Shown: positions 1 through 12,349 of the stretch, piece by piece
Layout: each line of letters begins with the position of its first letter
Position numbering within the stretch: the stretch's first letter is position 1
Source: Paramacrobiotus metropolitanus
Lineage: Eukaryota > Tardigrada > Eutardigrada > Parachela > Macrobiotidae
Assembly (NCBI RefSeq): GCF_019649055.1
Contig: NW_026570303.1
Location: forward strand, 496,001 to 560,000
DNA length: 64,000 nt
Reading direction: 5' to 3'
Notes under the pieces: model-generated
What the model was told of the DNA's origin: nothing
Databases searched by the model: none
The model's input: only the letters and a program-made list of their open reading frames with translations
Translations under genes and position numbers: made by a program

Positions 1-446
1 CAGTCAGTCGATCAGCTGATTCAGCAATTCCTGGCACAGCGCCGACGGCAGCGTTACACTTCCGGTACGATAAAGGGAACCGACTGAAGCAGCGCGCAAA
101 TGTTTATTTACATCGATTCACACAGTACAACAATGAGGAGACTGTACAATCAGGATAACGTGCAATCAAAATTTCAAATCGGATAAAAACGCGCAAAATA
201 TGCGCTAGTCCGGTCATAATCAATATGATTATTGTCTCGACGCCAAAATTAATAAAATAATTTCTATGAATAAATATCAAAGACCGTTATCTTGACCAAA
301 AGCAGCATCAAATATTAACCCGGTTTAAAGATAAAAAATGTCACAAGACCGTGTCAAAATTAGGAAAACGATGACTATTTCAAAGACGTACCACTTTTTA
401 GCGATAACAACAAGAACAATTCACAAACACAGGGAAAAATTATGAA
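1..446. other. Non-coding flank
   Basis: AT-rich sequence lying downstream of the minus-strand PAM2 gene. No exon with a usable reading frame and splice sites was found, so it is probably 3' UTR plus intergenic DNA. Confidence 0.4.
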
Positions 447-2516
447 TCAAGCCGCGAAATTTCCAGATTCCACAGTCTTTCCCGCAATATCATTCTCCTG
501 ACCGAATCCCGCCGCCATCATCCCGTTTCCCGCAACTGTCGGATGCGGATAGGGAACGACTTCCGGTTGCATAACTGGCAGAAGTCCCGACGGAACAAAC
601 GGCGCCGCGTTCGGATTCAAATCGCTTTTGATCGCCGTCTGGATGAATTCTTCCTCGGTCATGTTGTGATTGTCCACCTGCGCCGGTTTGTCCGTGGCAG
701 AATCCTCCTGGATAGGGAAGAGCTCCTCTTTCCCGGTGATGAGATTCCAGACTTTCTCGATGGCCGTGTCCACGAGGCCTTTCTCTTCTTCAAAGGATTC
801 GTCGGCGCTCGCGGTCAGTGTTTCCTGCTCGACATCTTTTGGGGTGATTTCTTTTGGTGCTTCCTTTGGTGTGTTGGCAGGGGCGTCTTCCGTTGAGGGT
901 GCGGGGATGAGAAGTCCGACGACGGTTCCCGCGGCAGCCGCGACTTTCTCCGCGGCGCGAAGGAGGAAATTCTTTTGCTGTGTTTCGTCGGATTCGGGTT
1001 CTGGTTGGGTACTGACGTTGGATTCAGTGCCGTCCGGCCGTTCCGTATTTGCGCCTAAATATTAATACTAAGTATTAATAAAATGCGAAAATTATCAATA
1101 AATTACAAACGAAAAACAAGAAAATAAAAATAGTATCTGATTCATTATTTGTGAATTTGCTGAAATATAGTAATGTGAAAATGCTATAAGTAAGAGAAGA
1201 AAATTTCACTGCAAAATCGAATTTCATGATAATCCGCAGCGTTATCACTTCACAAGAGAATTTTATCCCATTTTTTATTCTATCAATTACCTCCGAGTGT
1301 GAGATCCTTCTGGAACCCATGCGAAAACTCTTCACAGGGAGTGTCCAATGGCCCAAGACTTTTGATTGCAACCGGTTCTTTGACTTTCTCACGAGTTCCG
1401 GTATTCTGCAGCGCCTCCACGACTAACTCCTTCTGAAAATCTATAACGACAACAATCTTTACTTACGCTGGCTACGCATAATCTGTAAATTAATCACTTA
1501 TAACTTATAAGTACACATAACAGTCACAATATTAGAAACGTGGAAAAATTAAATATTAATTCACCATCCACATACCTTGCATATTTGCGAAAGCTTCGGA
1601 TTTGTCAACAGGTCCAAGACTTTTAATGGGGACTTCCGCTGACGGCGATTTTTCATCCGCAGCCGGACTTTCTGAAAATACAGAAATTTGTGAAGTCTCA
1701 TATAATGCAAAAAAAACTGTACGATTACGAAGACCACACAAAGTGTGATCGTTATAATGGCTAAATAAATAATTTAAATTAAACAATTTTAAATTACTTA
1801 ATCGTTTCGATCGAATGGATACTGGTACTTTGATCATCACTTCGGTCTTCAGAAATTCTTAATTTATTAACTAAATAAAATTAATTCAGTAAAACATTGA
1901 TATACCGTTCACCTGATTTGTATTTCATTTCAGGGAAACAGCCATTTTTAAAGTAATTTAAAGCAACACAATTAAAGTAATTTTATGCATTAAATTACAC
2001 GAATATAATAATAAACTTATAAATTAATACAAATTAACGCACATTAAAATTTCATATTATTTGCACATTTTTACCTTGCACTGAATCGCCTGCTGATGTG
2101 AAGGGAAAACTATGGATTTTCTCGGCTGATTTCTCTGAACCCTATCGAATTAAAATTAAATAACCAAACCAATTTGTTTGTAAATTTATAAACCATTTTA
2201 CCTGCGGTTCGCTGGTTTCGGAAGCGCGGTTGTGCGCCACGACGTCCGCCCAGGTTTTGGGGCCTTTTTCCTTCTCCAGCTTCTCGAACTCTTCATCGAC
2301 GATCTTCTTGCTTTCCTCCAACGGTGTAATCTCGGTATGGACTCGCTCATGGCCCAGCATGGATTCGGGCAGCGGCAGGTCTCCCGGCGCCTTGATGTCT
2401 GCTTGAAATTCTTCGTCGCTGCCCGAAACTGATGAACGGCGCTCGAAGGAAGGCTTCTCAACTGAAGCTCGACGATTCTTTCGCGCTTCTTTATGGCTGA
2501 CGGCAGAGTTTTCCAT
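447..2516 (-). CDS. PAM2-motif (PABP-binding) protein, multi-exon
   Basis: The C-terminal exon (1054 to 447) carries SDLNPNAAPFVPSG. This matches the PAM2 consensus (LNxxAxxFxP), the peptide that binds the MLLE domain of cytoplasmic poly(A)-binding protein in PAIP, TOB and ataxin-2 type proteins, so a role in mRNA translation or decay is inferred. Exon 1 (2516 to 2202) starts at ATG, is charged and Ser-rich, and ends at CAG/GTAAAA. Further exons: about 2132-2075; 1671-1576; and 1432-1291, which joins the last exon in phase. Exons 3 and 4 both encode IKSLGP(V/L)D, a repeat probably made by exon duplication. The last exon also holds a short Ala/Val/Leu stretch (about 950-905). The exon 3/4 junction is unresolved: the strong donor at 1575 breaks phase, while a weaker GTGAAT donor a few bases on keeps it. 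The protein family itself is not recognised. Confidence 0.6.
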
Positions 2517-5500
2517 GATTTGATGTGATTATTTATAGAGATAGATCACAATAAAATGTGGATTCAAATTGCGGAAATCTCTAATCAGATTTCATCCAAA
2601 ATAAAATGGAAAGTTGGAAGCAGCACGCAACGAAATGGCTGAATGACGAATCTATGGGATTCCAGCAAGAAGGACGTAGGAGCTTCTGCTTCACTCTCAG
2701 AATGCAGACCAGATTTACAAAGATGCAGACGCAAACACTCACACGTATAACGTATTGTAGAAGAGCGTTTAAAAACTGTGAAAATCAAAACTGAATACTT
2801 TGTAGTATTTCCACGCGGTTTGAATAATTGCAAGTCATAAAATTTCAGTGATTTGCCGCCACTGATTTCACATTCAAATTCCTCCAGGATCACATTAATT
2901 TCAAGTGTGGATTATCGTCCGAAAAAGGACGTAGAACAGATGAGCGGGAAATTCCACTTTCAAACGATGAATGGCGCTATATGACTAATCCTAGCCATTC
3001 GGCAGTACGAGGAGTACGTACGCGTCGTAGTCCCGTAGCGCACGGTGCCACTGCCGACACGGATGTGGACCGGTTCATACTGCTTTATACGTACGTAAGT
3101 ACCGTAGACAAGCACCGGTTCTTCGACCTCGTGCTCTTTAAACTCACTCATTAATTTAATTTTACGCTTAGATATAAAATATCGCTTATCTTAATTTACG
3201 CTTAGTACAGTGTAAATCGAAGTGGTTATGTACTACTGTAATATTTTGCCGCAGTATATATATTTGCAGTATTAAAAGCCATTTTACTCAAGTATTAATT
3301 ATTAGCTGTTATACGGTATACCGCACTATTGTGGGTTAAATAGCCTTTTTGCTAATTTGCCGCCCACTGCGTTACAATATTTTGGCGCACTATATGAGTG
3401 CCCACTCCCACAACAGCCTTTAGCAATTTATTTTCCAGCAGTTTCCGGTACACATAAATCAAATTTACATACCTACTGATAATTGTCGGTCTCCAAGAAA
3501 TCACTTGGGTAGTGCGTTACACTGCAATGCTCTGGTATCCCGTCTACGGCCTGGTGCGTGCAGCCATCCATAGCATCCAGACATCCTAATGTCCGATCCG
3601 CTAAAAAATTCCTTGAACGGTCCAATACGTTCGGGGCCTCCAAAGGGTCTGGCGCAAGGCGCAGGGAAACCCAAAAAACGGAGTTGTTTTTTGCGTTTCC
3701 CTGCAGGAATTACCGGCTTTATGGAAATTTCGTCTCCGAACGTTTTGGTCGATGCGTACAAAACTACAAATACAGCTGCAGTTACCACACAGTTGGTCTT
3801 GACCGATATAAAGTCTGTGCGGACTGCGGAGCATTTCGACCGTTGGGAAAAATTTCTGGACATTTCGGTTGATGCAAGAAATTTTTCTGATTTCAAAGAA
3901 CCGCTTTACGGTACCACATTAAGAGCGGATCGAAGAGCATACCGGTGGGAAAATTAATGACCTCATTCCGCGGGATGCCAGCTCTAGAGTAGGCGTGGAC
4001 ACCGTGGTCGGTATTAGCTAACGCGGTGTACTGTACGTTCAACGCCCAGTGGAATGCCCTGTTTCCTCCCGAGGCCGTCGAGACATCTTCCACTTTCGGG
4101 AGGGATCATCAGCGACAGCTGGCCCTGATGAAAGTTATAGATCCTTTTAGCTACATGCATAGAATTTCTGGACGATGTCCAGCTGGATTTGCAGTACCTC
4201 GAAATTCCCTATGTGAATGGCTGTACACAAATACAAGTACACAATAATTATAACCTTGTTAATGCAACGTTTGACGGCTTGAGTACAGAGGAGTACGAGT
4301 AAAACAGTAAAAAGAAAAAAGTAATAAATGTTATCATCTTCTCAGTCACACACGCACATGATCGGGACTACGTACAGTACTACGTAGTGCAGAGTGCAGA
4401 GTCAGACTGCAGCATGAGGAAATGGACATTTGACAGTTGTTGCTACGGTAAAGGCCGCAATCAGTACCCACTTTTGCTGGTCCATGCTCGGTTTTTTGTC
4501 AGAATGTCAGTGATATGTTGACACGGCGTGTTAGCATAAATGAGAAATACCGTTTAGAGAAACGACCGCAGAAGTCTTTGTTGAAGTGCACTTGCAGATC
4601 ATTTTTATTGCATTTTGTGTGCCTTTTATTAGCCCATGATTAGTTATTGTACCTGTTTGGCTGTACTGTGTATACAAGTACTGGTAATACAAAAAGTAAA
4701 GCAATTTTCGATTAGGAATATTATTTGTTCCGCGTTAAATCAATTTCGCGCATAAAGCAACAACAATGTACTGTAAGTACTCTACATGTACGATGTATAA
4801 TAATCACGCTCTACATGTACAGTTTATTGCTATTAGAACCCGGCAACATTTATGCAGAACTATGCCCCCCAAGGGTTCCTTAAGCCGATGACTGGCGAGT
4901 AAAGACTGGGTACAGAATGCGCAAGTAACGCACATGTGCTAATAAAAATATAATTTATTAGACACAACAGATTGAAATTAAGGGGATTGCTTTGCAGGAG
5001 TGTGGTAGACCTTTACACATCCATGCCAGTTCCTGTTTGAACATAGAATTCAGACTTACATGGGACGCTATCGTGGCCGTTAATTGTGATTCTCGTCGTG
5101 CAACGAGGCCGATGCAGTGCGACATATAACCATAAACCGCCCTCACAAACACGGTTACTTAACTTTAATGAAAACAAATAATATGAAAATAGTTAACTTT
5201 AATAAAAACACGGTTAAATTTACAAATCTCATGTTACATTTACAAATCTCACAACTTTATGGGAGAATGCAGAATAGAGTGGGAGAAATAGTAAATAAGG
5301 GCTCCAACCAAACGTTTGTTTTGAGTGTCATTACGAGAAGTATGCACAGATGTACAAGTACTCTTATCTATAATTATGTGTGTACGATATATTGTACAAT
5401 GTGCACTGAGGTTGATTAAAATAAAAAATGCTTCTTGATTGTGACCTTTACGTATGCATGCCGGTTAATCATGGTTGGACATGGACAGAATTGCGGGTCG

Positions 5501-5813
5501 ATCGCCGACCGTTGCCGTTGTCGCCGTGGAAAGCGATACAATGCGACTAGCAAACCTTTTGCTAGACTGTGATGCAACCCTTCCACATGTTGTGGTCAGC
5601 ATCATGTGAACTTGTTGTCGGTACTCCTCGCTGACCGCCAGTTATACGAAGAAGTTCAGCGAATAATTGACTCTATTCCAAAGGTTGGACCAACAATCCT
5701 GATTGGTCTTGTAACACGTGGTTTGGCTTGGCGTGTGGATTTGCTATGACAGTTAACATGGTCTACACGCCAGCACGTGTGAGCTACGTCACAGGGGGTG
5801 GAGAGGAATTGTG
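2517..5813. other. Intergenic, no supported gene
   Basis: Short overlapping open frames occur on both strands (for example 3501-3957 and 4026-4247), but none has a recognisable domain or consistent splice sites. The only clear structure is the hairpin at 3661-3704. The words GTAC and TACGAGTAC are frequent, as elsewhere in the host DNA of this window. Confidence 0.5.
3661..3704. repeat. 19 bp stem hairpin
   Basis: The arms 3661-3679 and 3686-3704 are reverse complements at 18 of 19 positions, around a 6 nt loop. It lies inside meaningless open frames and could be the remnant of a small foldback element. Confidence 0.6.
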
Positions 5814-5993
5814 TCAATTCGCCGTCACTAGGACATTACACAGCGGTAAAATTGCCGCGATGGCCGGTGAAATCTCAACACGCAGCCCAAAGTTCTGAGC
5901 CAGCGCTAGACCGTAAAGCAGCAGACTGGAAGTTTGCGTGACAACGTAGAAAGCGGCGGTCCCAAACAGCAGAATATGATTGGCGATGGTGTT

Positions 5994-6015
5994 CTTATTG
6001 CGAGCTCGCAATAAG
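5994..6015. repeat. 22 bp perfect palindrome
   Basis: The arms 5994-6004 and 6005-6015 are exact reverse complements with no spacer. Confidence 0.85.
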
Positions 6016-6028
6016 CCGCTCAAACCGT

Positions 6029-6066
6029 GATCAAACCCGCGACTCTCGAGAGTCGCGGGTTTGATC
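6029..6066. repeat. 38 bp perfect palindrome
   Basis: The arms 6029-6047 and 6048-6066 are exact reverse complements with no spacer, centred on CTCGAG. After one mismatch three further bases pair on each side (6025-6027 with 6068-6070). It sits 13 bp from the 22 bp palindrome, in the loop region of the receptor fragment. Confidence 0.9.
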
Positions 6067-6228
6067 GCGGTCGGAGCGCAAAAGGGCCTGTGTGGCGCGG
6101 TGTTCTCTGCGAATGGCGCAAGTAAGGATGCTGTTTACCAGTAGCAATAAAACGAACTTCCCAAAGGAGATAAACATCTGTAAAAGGTCACTCAATAATC
6201 TGAACAGACGCGTTCTGAATGGCTGCAT

Positions 6229-8432
6229 GGATTCATGTGCACAGTAATGTCAAGACTTTCTAATAACGTTCGAAAATTACTTAGCGCAGGAAATGTTGTA
6301 CTGTACATCTGTTCAAGAAAAAAAAGATTGGTGCTAATCCGCTACGAAATTTTATGCAAAGCAATCGTCACATTGTTCTCAACCATGATTTTTCCACGTC
6401 CGTTTTCGCCAGATTTGAGTCATTCAGTTCAGCCACAAAACGCTACTCTGTAGTTTATACCAGTTAACGTTGATTACGATACGAGATATCATTTTAAAAT
6501 ATGTCAAAATACGTGCACCACTTTACATACGATGACTACTGCATTTTGTAAATTTAGATTATGGTACAATTGAAATATCCGTACGTGCATCTTTGCAGTA
6601 CGATTCGTCTACTAGCGTCTGGGTAACTGGGTTCATTCGTGACGTACATATATTATCTTTACGATTGATAATTCAACAGAATGCACAAAACGATTAACAG
6701 TTATCGATTAACAAGACGAACTAATAGTGCACTAGTACTTCACTAGTACTCCACTAGTACTTCAATGTGGCAAGTGGCAACAGTTACTTAGTTTAAAAAC
6801 CGGGGTTTGCTGGCATAAACGGATATGACTCCACCAGCTGTTATGTGTTTATCTTCATTCAAAATACAAACTTGCATCACATAAAAGAATGCACATTATG
6901 CTGACTGCTGTACAGCCATCTTACTGTGTATAATATAGATATATACTATATTCTGAACTGTCATTGCAAGAATTACTGCAGTTATTTTAAGCGCATAGGT
7001 CATCCACGAATATCGCAATGAATAAAACACCGGATTACAGCATTTCCGGCGACTGGATCGCCAGCGAATCAATGGCGAGTAATAACACTGACTACATGGT
7101 GCATAAGTGCCAGCACCAATGTGCACATGACTACTAATATACAATACTACAGATATATCAATGCCGCCGCCTTGATAGCGCTATAAGATACCGTATTAAC
7201 TGCGCAATAACAGCTACTAATTGAATGGGCACAAAAATCATTTTGTGCATTCTCAGGTGCGTTAATTTCCCAACATATGTTTGGAAAATCCTCATCCACT
7301 ATATGGTGATCTGGAGCTGGGTGGACATTCGTTATGCCGTGGAGTTTTTGGTGATGACGAAGATAGTTAACTACCTGCGCGACATATGCATGGAAATATG
7401 CGATTGGTACGTAAGCCATAAGTTCTACTGTACTTGTGACCTTTGGGATTTGATCCCTTAATGCATAGCCCACAGCACTTCAGGATATCTGTAATGTGTA
7501 AACCAAATGTCAAAAAGCCGTTTTTTTGAATGCGTGGGATAAATCGTTACGGTATTTTCAGGACGTTGATTGCATTCGCGGTAGCACGATTGTTAGCTTA
7601 CAGATATATTATATCAATCCATTTGGTGTAATCCTGACACACCCCACGCTATACCAACCTGGCTTACTGTACGGTGTGCGCTATCATATTTATTGTTATC
7701 GGTGGCACGCAGCATGCTGCCTTCGTACAAAGTGGCTAACATTTACTGGACAATTTCGGCTTTCCCATCGAATTATCTGGATGGAAAAAAATACTGTCTG
7801 GCCGCACGGGGTGAAGCGGTGGGAAGCAGCTCATGGCGCTTAACGGTCAGGGATTTTAGCGGACTATATTTTCTGTTGAGTAGTTTAAGTATATACTTGT
7901 ATGTACAGCTACTTACGCTAAATTCTTGCGACCATATCATTTGCTTCTGTACGAAAACGAAAAATGCATTCCTACTACCAAAAAGTCCATAATAATGTTA
8001 CGAGTATTGCTTGCATTTTTAAACCTGCGGACACAGTTTTTATTTGAGAGTACAGTAAAACCTCTCTTAAAATGCACTTCTTTATTAAAACACTTCTTTT
8101 TAACGTTAAAGTTGTAAGGAACGAAGTCAGATTACGCAAAATTACAATTTACAAAATAATAAATTACAAAGAACGAGTTGATTACTGCCAAAATATAAAT
8201 TGCACACTTCTACTTGTGGTAAGTACTTACTCTGTACTTAATTTGGCAGCTGTCTGACCACTCTACGTCCTGTATGAAGCGGCGGTCACCTTCACATGTT
8301 CGTTTGCGCAAAACTTCTCGATGTCGATTGTCGATTCATACCGTGCATCCAACAACACTTCTAATAAATTCTGTAATCGCATTTTTTCTAATGATTTCGT
8401 AGAAAGCAGTCGGGAATACGACGGTTACTGAA
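6229..8432. other. Intergenic with faint coding-like relics
   Basis: A minus-strand frame at 6896-7144 contains NPVFYSLRYSW, which resembles a receptor TM7 end but lies out of frame with any helix. A plus-strand frame at about 7693-7870 looks protein-like but is unidentified. Short tandem CACTAGTACTT words lie at about 6728-6765. No intact gene is supported. The end of the stretch is the leader of ubiquitin-fusion gene A. Confidence 0.4.
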
Positions 8433-10444
8433 ATGGGTGACATCACTCCCCGAGGTGCTAGGCGTATTTTGTCCTTCATGGACAAAGTGGCTGCCACCGA
8501 AGATCAGTTCATGAACTTGTTCAACAACTGCCGTAAGCAGATATCGGAATCGGGGAAGAAGCAGGGTGCTTTGATCACCTGTTGCGCAGTGTATACGTTT
8601 TCCAAGGACATCAAGGATATCTCGAGTGTGGAAGCGAACGATTATGGAATGGGAAAGCTGGAGCGTGCGAGATTGGGGACTGGCGAGGAAATTCTACCGT
8701 TGCCTGGGTGGATGGAGAGCGGAGTGGGTCTTCGAGCAAACTGTAAGTCTGACCATGCGTGGTGATGAGTTTCAAAGGCATCTACAGTACAGCAACTTGA
8801 AACCAGATTATCAGAGACTCAGAGTAATTATCAGACTAATGAATGTTATTTTTTAATTTGAATGGTATTATTAACAAATGCAGCAGCTGTAATGAGGAAT
8901 AAGGCACCTGTAACAGTATTTAACCGAATATAATATGTATCGAGCTTCCGCAGTAATTCATAACTGATTGTAAATTCGGACTTTAACGGGTAAGTATTTT
9001 GGTTTTAAGGGTGAAGAATTTCGTTTTGCTTAAGGGACTATTGTTAAGATTCAACTGGCTTTTGGGTGCCGATTGTTAGCGTTAGCAGCTAACACTTTCG
9101 CATCGGTTTCGGTACTGATTACAGTAATCTGCCCATCGTGCGTCGTGGTGCGTATTGTGTACTGTACACAGAGTCGATTTTTAATGCATGTCTCGCCGAG
9201 CTAACAGATCGGTTGTGTGCTTATTTTTTTCAGTTGGTGAGAAGGTCGGCACCAAGCGAAAACATTCCTCCGGCGATGCCAGCAAAAAGGGCTTCGAGGT
9301 TCCCTGGACTGCCCATATCCGATTGGAAAGTATTCCGCTGGGGTGTATATTGGAGTCTGTTCAGTTGTCGTTCATCAATCCGGATGCGGCAGGCAGTCCA
9401 GTCGTTAAGATCGACGTGCCGGCCCAAGATGCCTGTAATTTGTATTTGATCAACGACAAGCTGATGAATATTAAAGGACAAACGTACTCCGAGTGTTGTC
9501 GTGGATTGGGCATCTTCCGACAGGCGTTCTGCTACATCACTCTTCGTGTGCCTCTGCGACTCTTGATACGCGAACAACTGAAACACCTGCGGAACGGTTT
9601 TCCGGTTGCCCCAGCAAATGCCGTGCAGAAAGATTACTCCGGGCACGATAACGTCACACTGGAGTGCGGAGAATCGAGTATCACTGTGGAGAGAGATGTC
9701 TTGACCAACATCTCTAAGGAAGCAAAATCATTTTTTGGTCCGAGAACGTATGGATCCATGAGCGTGTGTTCCATGGGTGTCAGCAAGGAAGTTGTTCTGG
9801 CTGTGCTCGGCGTACGGGATGCACGAACTGACTACTACCCTCTGGATCCATACAAAATCACACTGGACTTTCTGTATGAACTGCTGACGCTGTCGACGGA
9901 CTGGGGCGTGCGATCGAAGCGCTGGACCCAGTTAGCGTTTTTAGAGTGTCTGTGTGCACCAGGTTTGGATTTGCAACAGGTGCCGGTTTTGGCCGCTGTG
10001 GAATGTCTGAAAAAAGATTATGAGATAGCGAAAAATGAAGTGGGCGCGAAAATGGTCGCTCTGGGATATGCTATGGTGCTGCGGGATATTATGATGTCTG
10101 CGGATCGTGTGTTAGGACCGACACGTTTTCATCTGGAGCGCAGTGTTGCGGCAATCTTAACGGATACAGAGCTGACTGAACCCTCGAAAAACCTTGAAAA
10201 CGAGCAGCAGGATATCACAGTTACCATTGTAACTTTGACGGGAACTCGAACTGTGCTTGAGGTAACCACGGGGGATACAGTTGAAAATTTGAAGGCTGCA
10301 TTCCAGATGCGAGCGGGAATGCCCGTGGACCAACAAGGTCTGATATTCGGTGGACAACAGCTGGAAAACTGGCAAACGCTTTCCGATTGCGACATTTCCC
10401 ATGGTGCTGTCATACACTGTATTATGAATCTGAGAGGTTGTTGA
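8433..10444 (+). CDS. BTB-like / C-terminal ubiquitin fusion protein, copy A
   Basis: Two exons, 8433-8742 (ends before GTAAGT) and 9234-10444 (after a polypyrimidine-CAG acceptor), join in phase to 506 aa. Residues 1 to about 240 are unrecognised but strongly conserved among the four local paralogues. Residues about 240-345 resemble a BTB fold, with the pattern NVTLxCGxxxIxVxRxxLxxIS and then a conserved GVSKEV helix. Residues about 431-506 are a ubiquitin domain (TLTG near the start, DTVENLKA, DQQGLIFGGQQLE) ending LRGC-stop, so Gly76 is replaced by Cys and nothing follows that could be cleaved off. The Lys48 position is Gln and the Lys63 position is lost. BTB proteins often act as CUL3 adaptors, so a ubiquitin-pathway or scaffold role is an inference only. 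The domain order and open frame are clear; the BTB call is moderate. Confidence 0.85.
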
Positions 10445-11916
10445 GATGGACGTGTCGAGTTGTTCTATCGTGGTTTATATCGGTAAAATGCGAGTGCTGT
10501 ATCGTACTATGTTAGTATGCCGCGGTAATGGAAGCACTTATTTGTTGCTGTTTAATGTTCTTTATTAGGAGCCGCATTGTAGAATGCTATAGCTCGTTTA
10601 GTTCGTTACGTTTTTATACAGTACATCTGGGTCCGTACTTAAATGGAGCTGGTGTACAGCTGCGGTGACCACTGTCCGTTTTGGTATTTCTTTGGATATC
10701 TCTTTTTGGCGACTGTTCAGCCTTTTTTCTAATGATGTATCTTATTACACCGTTTATGAAATAGTTAGAATGCTGGATGACAGTTAAACATGAGTTAAAA
10801 CTTGGGAGTATCAGATTTGTATTAGTTTGTGTCGGCAGAAGTCACTGTACCTAAATAATCCTCTATTCTTTATAGTAACATCTATAGAATAAATACAAGC
10901 GATAAAGCTAACGCTTTCGCATTACGCATTCGTTTTTGGCAAGCGTTTTTTCGCCCTGATGTCTAGCATCATTGTTCCGAGCACGTTCCGAGTACTAAAA
11001 CGTTCCGAGTACTAAAGCGTTCCGAGCACTTAGACGTTCCGAGCTCTTGGGGTACACTTGATAACTTGGTCAATTTTTTATGAAAATAGTTGACAGTTGT
11101 TTGTGCAAATCGATTTTAGCAACGGCAGTGGAATGTAAAAGCTTAAAAGTCGTTGATCTGTATTAATTCACACGCGCCAGCCGCTAAGTTGTCATATTTC
11201 CAACGTACAGAGTATGTGAACGTTCCGAGCACAGGGCAAATGAAAAATAAAATCGTTTTTAACTGCATTATTTAATTTTCCCATAATATGCTTCACATTT
11301 AATAATAACAGTACGCATTTAACATTTTCCATATTATATAGATATTCTACATGTTATACATTTGAACGTTTGCTGATATACGGGATATTCAAATACAGCA
11401 AACAATACGAGCAAACAATACACTAGTTTCATTTTACAAAGAATTCACAAACATTTAAAATCCACAGACTGATGTAAATTTGTACAAACCTTTACTTATT
11501 TTTTTATTTAAACAAATCTGGACACTCATATCAGAGTGAATAATATGAGTATTATATTAATAACTTTGCTCATATTAATCTTGTACTTTCTATTAATCAC
11601 TTTGTAATACTCACTTTCTAATAATTATTAATCACTTTTCTTATATTATTGTACATGATACAGCACATCCTTTCCGTGACGGCGACTTCCTTCACACTTG
11701 CTGGGGATTCTTGACTTGAATAATTTTTTATATTACTCATATTTTTCTCGTACGAGGGACAGATTCCCGACAGATTTTTTACGATAGTACCGGTAAGTCG
11801 GTAACAGTTCTGTTCATTCGTTTTGTATTGTATAAACTATAAAGTGGCATTACTTACTGTATCTACTCCAGTTGTCGCTGGATATTGTTACTTACCAAAA
11901 ACCTAAACTACATGTA
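10445..11916. other. Intergenic A-B, minisatellite
   Basis: No exon is supported. It contains the CGTTCCGAG minisatellite at 10973-11044 and otherwise AT-rich DNA with many short TATTAAT words. Confidence 0.5.
10973..11044. repeat. CGTTCCGAG(N)ACT minisatellite
   Basis: About five tandem units of roughly 15-16 bp (GTTCCGAGyACTnAAnC). A further lone GTTCCGAGCAC unit lies at about 11221. Confidence 0.8.
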
Positions 11917-12218
11917 GTACAAGGCAAGCGGCATCTCTTTCCCCTCTCTTTAGTACCGTTTATCTCTTTCCCCGGCTGCATCGCTGCCGTGTGTGAGCGC
12001 ACACGTGACACATTTCATTCAGCTATTTCACATCCAAACCGGTTTTGCGGCTGCGGCAGATTACGCAACTGATCCTGTGCACAGATAAGAGCGCTGTGCC
12101 GCCTATGAAAAGGCTGAATCAAAGCTTCACGTGTGCGCTCACACACGGCAGCGATGCAGCCGGGGAAAGAGATAAACGGTACTAAAGGGAGGGGAAAGAG
12201 ATGGCGTTTGCCTTGTAC
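11917..12218. mobile_element. Foldback / MITE-like element with 91 bp inverted repeats
   Basis: The arms 11917-12007 and 12128-12218 are reverse complements with only a few mismatches and enclose about 120 bp. The ends read GTACAAGGC. There is no open frame of note and no clear target duplication. It ends just upstream of the leader of ubiquitin-fusion copy B. Confidence 0.85.
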
Positions 12219-12349
12219 CCATTATTCAGATTGCTGCTGTCGATCATCAGTTTCGTGAAGAAGGTTGCCAGTTTGCACCACTGAAGGTTTCGAGCGACAA
12301 ACACTTGCAAGTCATTTCGCAGAGAGTAGTCGGGAGTGCCTCGACTAAA

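Larger units (their letters stand above)
5814..6228 (-). pseudogene. Rhodopsin-like receptor fragment, frameshifted
   Basis: Two adjoining minus-strand frames look like the C-terminal half of a class A receptor. The first (6228 to 6031) has a hydrophobic helix followed by a basic loop, like TM5 plus the third cytoplasmic loop. The second (6023 to 5814) has two hydrophobic helices, like TM6 and TM7. The frame changes within the loop, exactly where a 22 bp and a 38 bp perfect palindrome lie, and the TM7-like segment meets a TGA just where an NPxxY-type motif would follow. No upstream exons with TM1-4 were seen. It is unrelated in sequence to the receptor copies at 30-61 kb. I infer a dead fragment; a divergent exon of a live gene is less likely. 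Confidence 0.4.

Noticed and set aside
3501-3957. Overlapping open frames on both strands
   Set aside because: They arise around an inverted repeat; mirrored sequence gives similar frames on both strands with no family features.
9188-9233. Upstream start for the large exon of ubiquitin-fusion copy A
   Set aside because: This is intron ending in a strong polypyrimidine-CAG; the paralogues share the same acceptor and the spliced frame is in phase.
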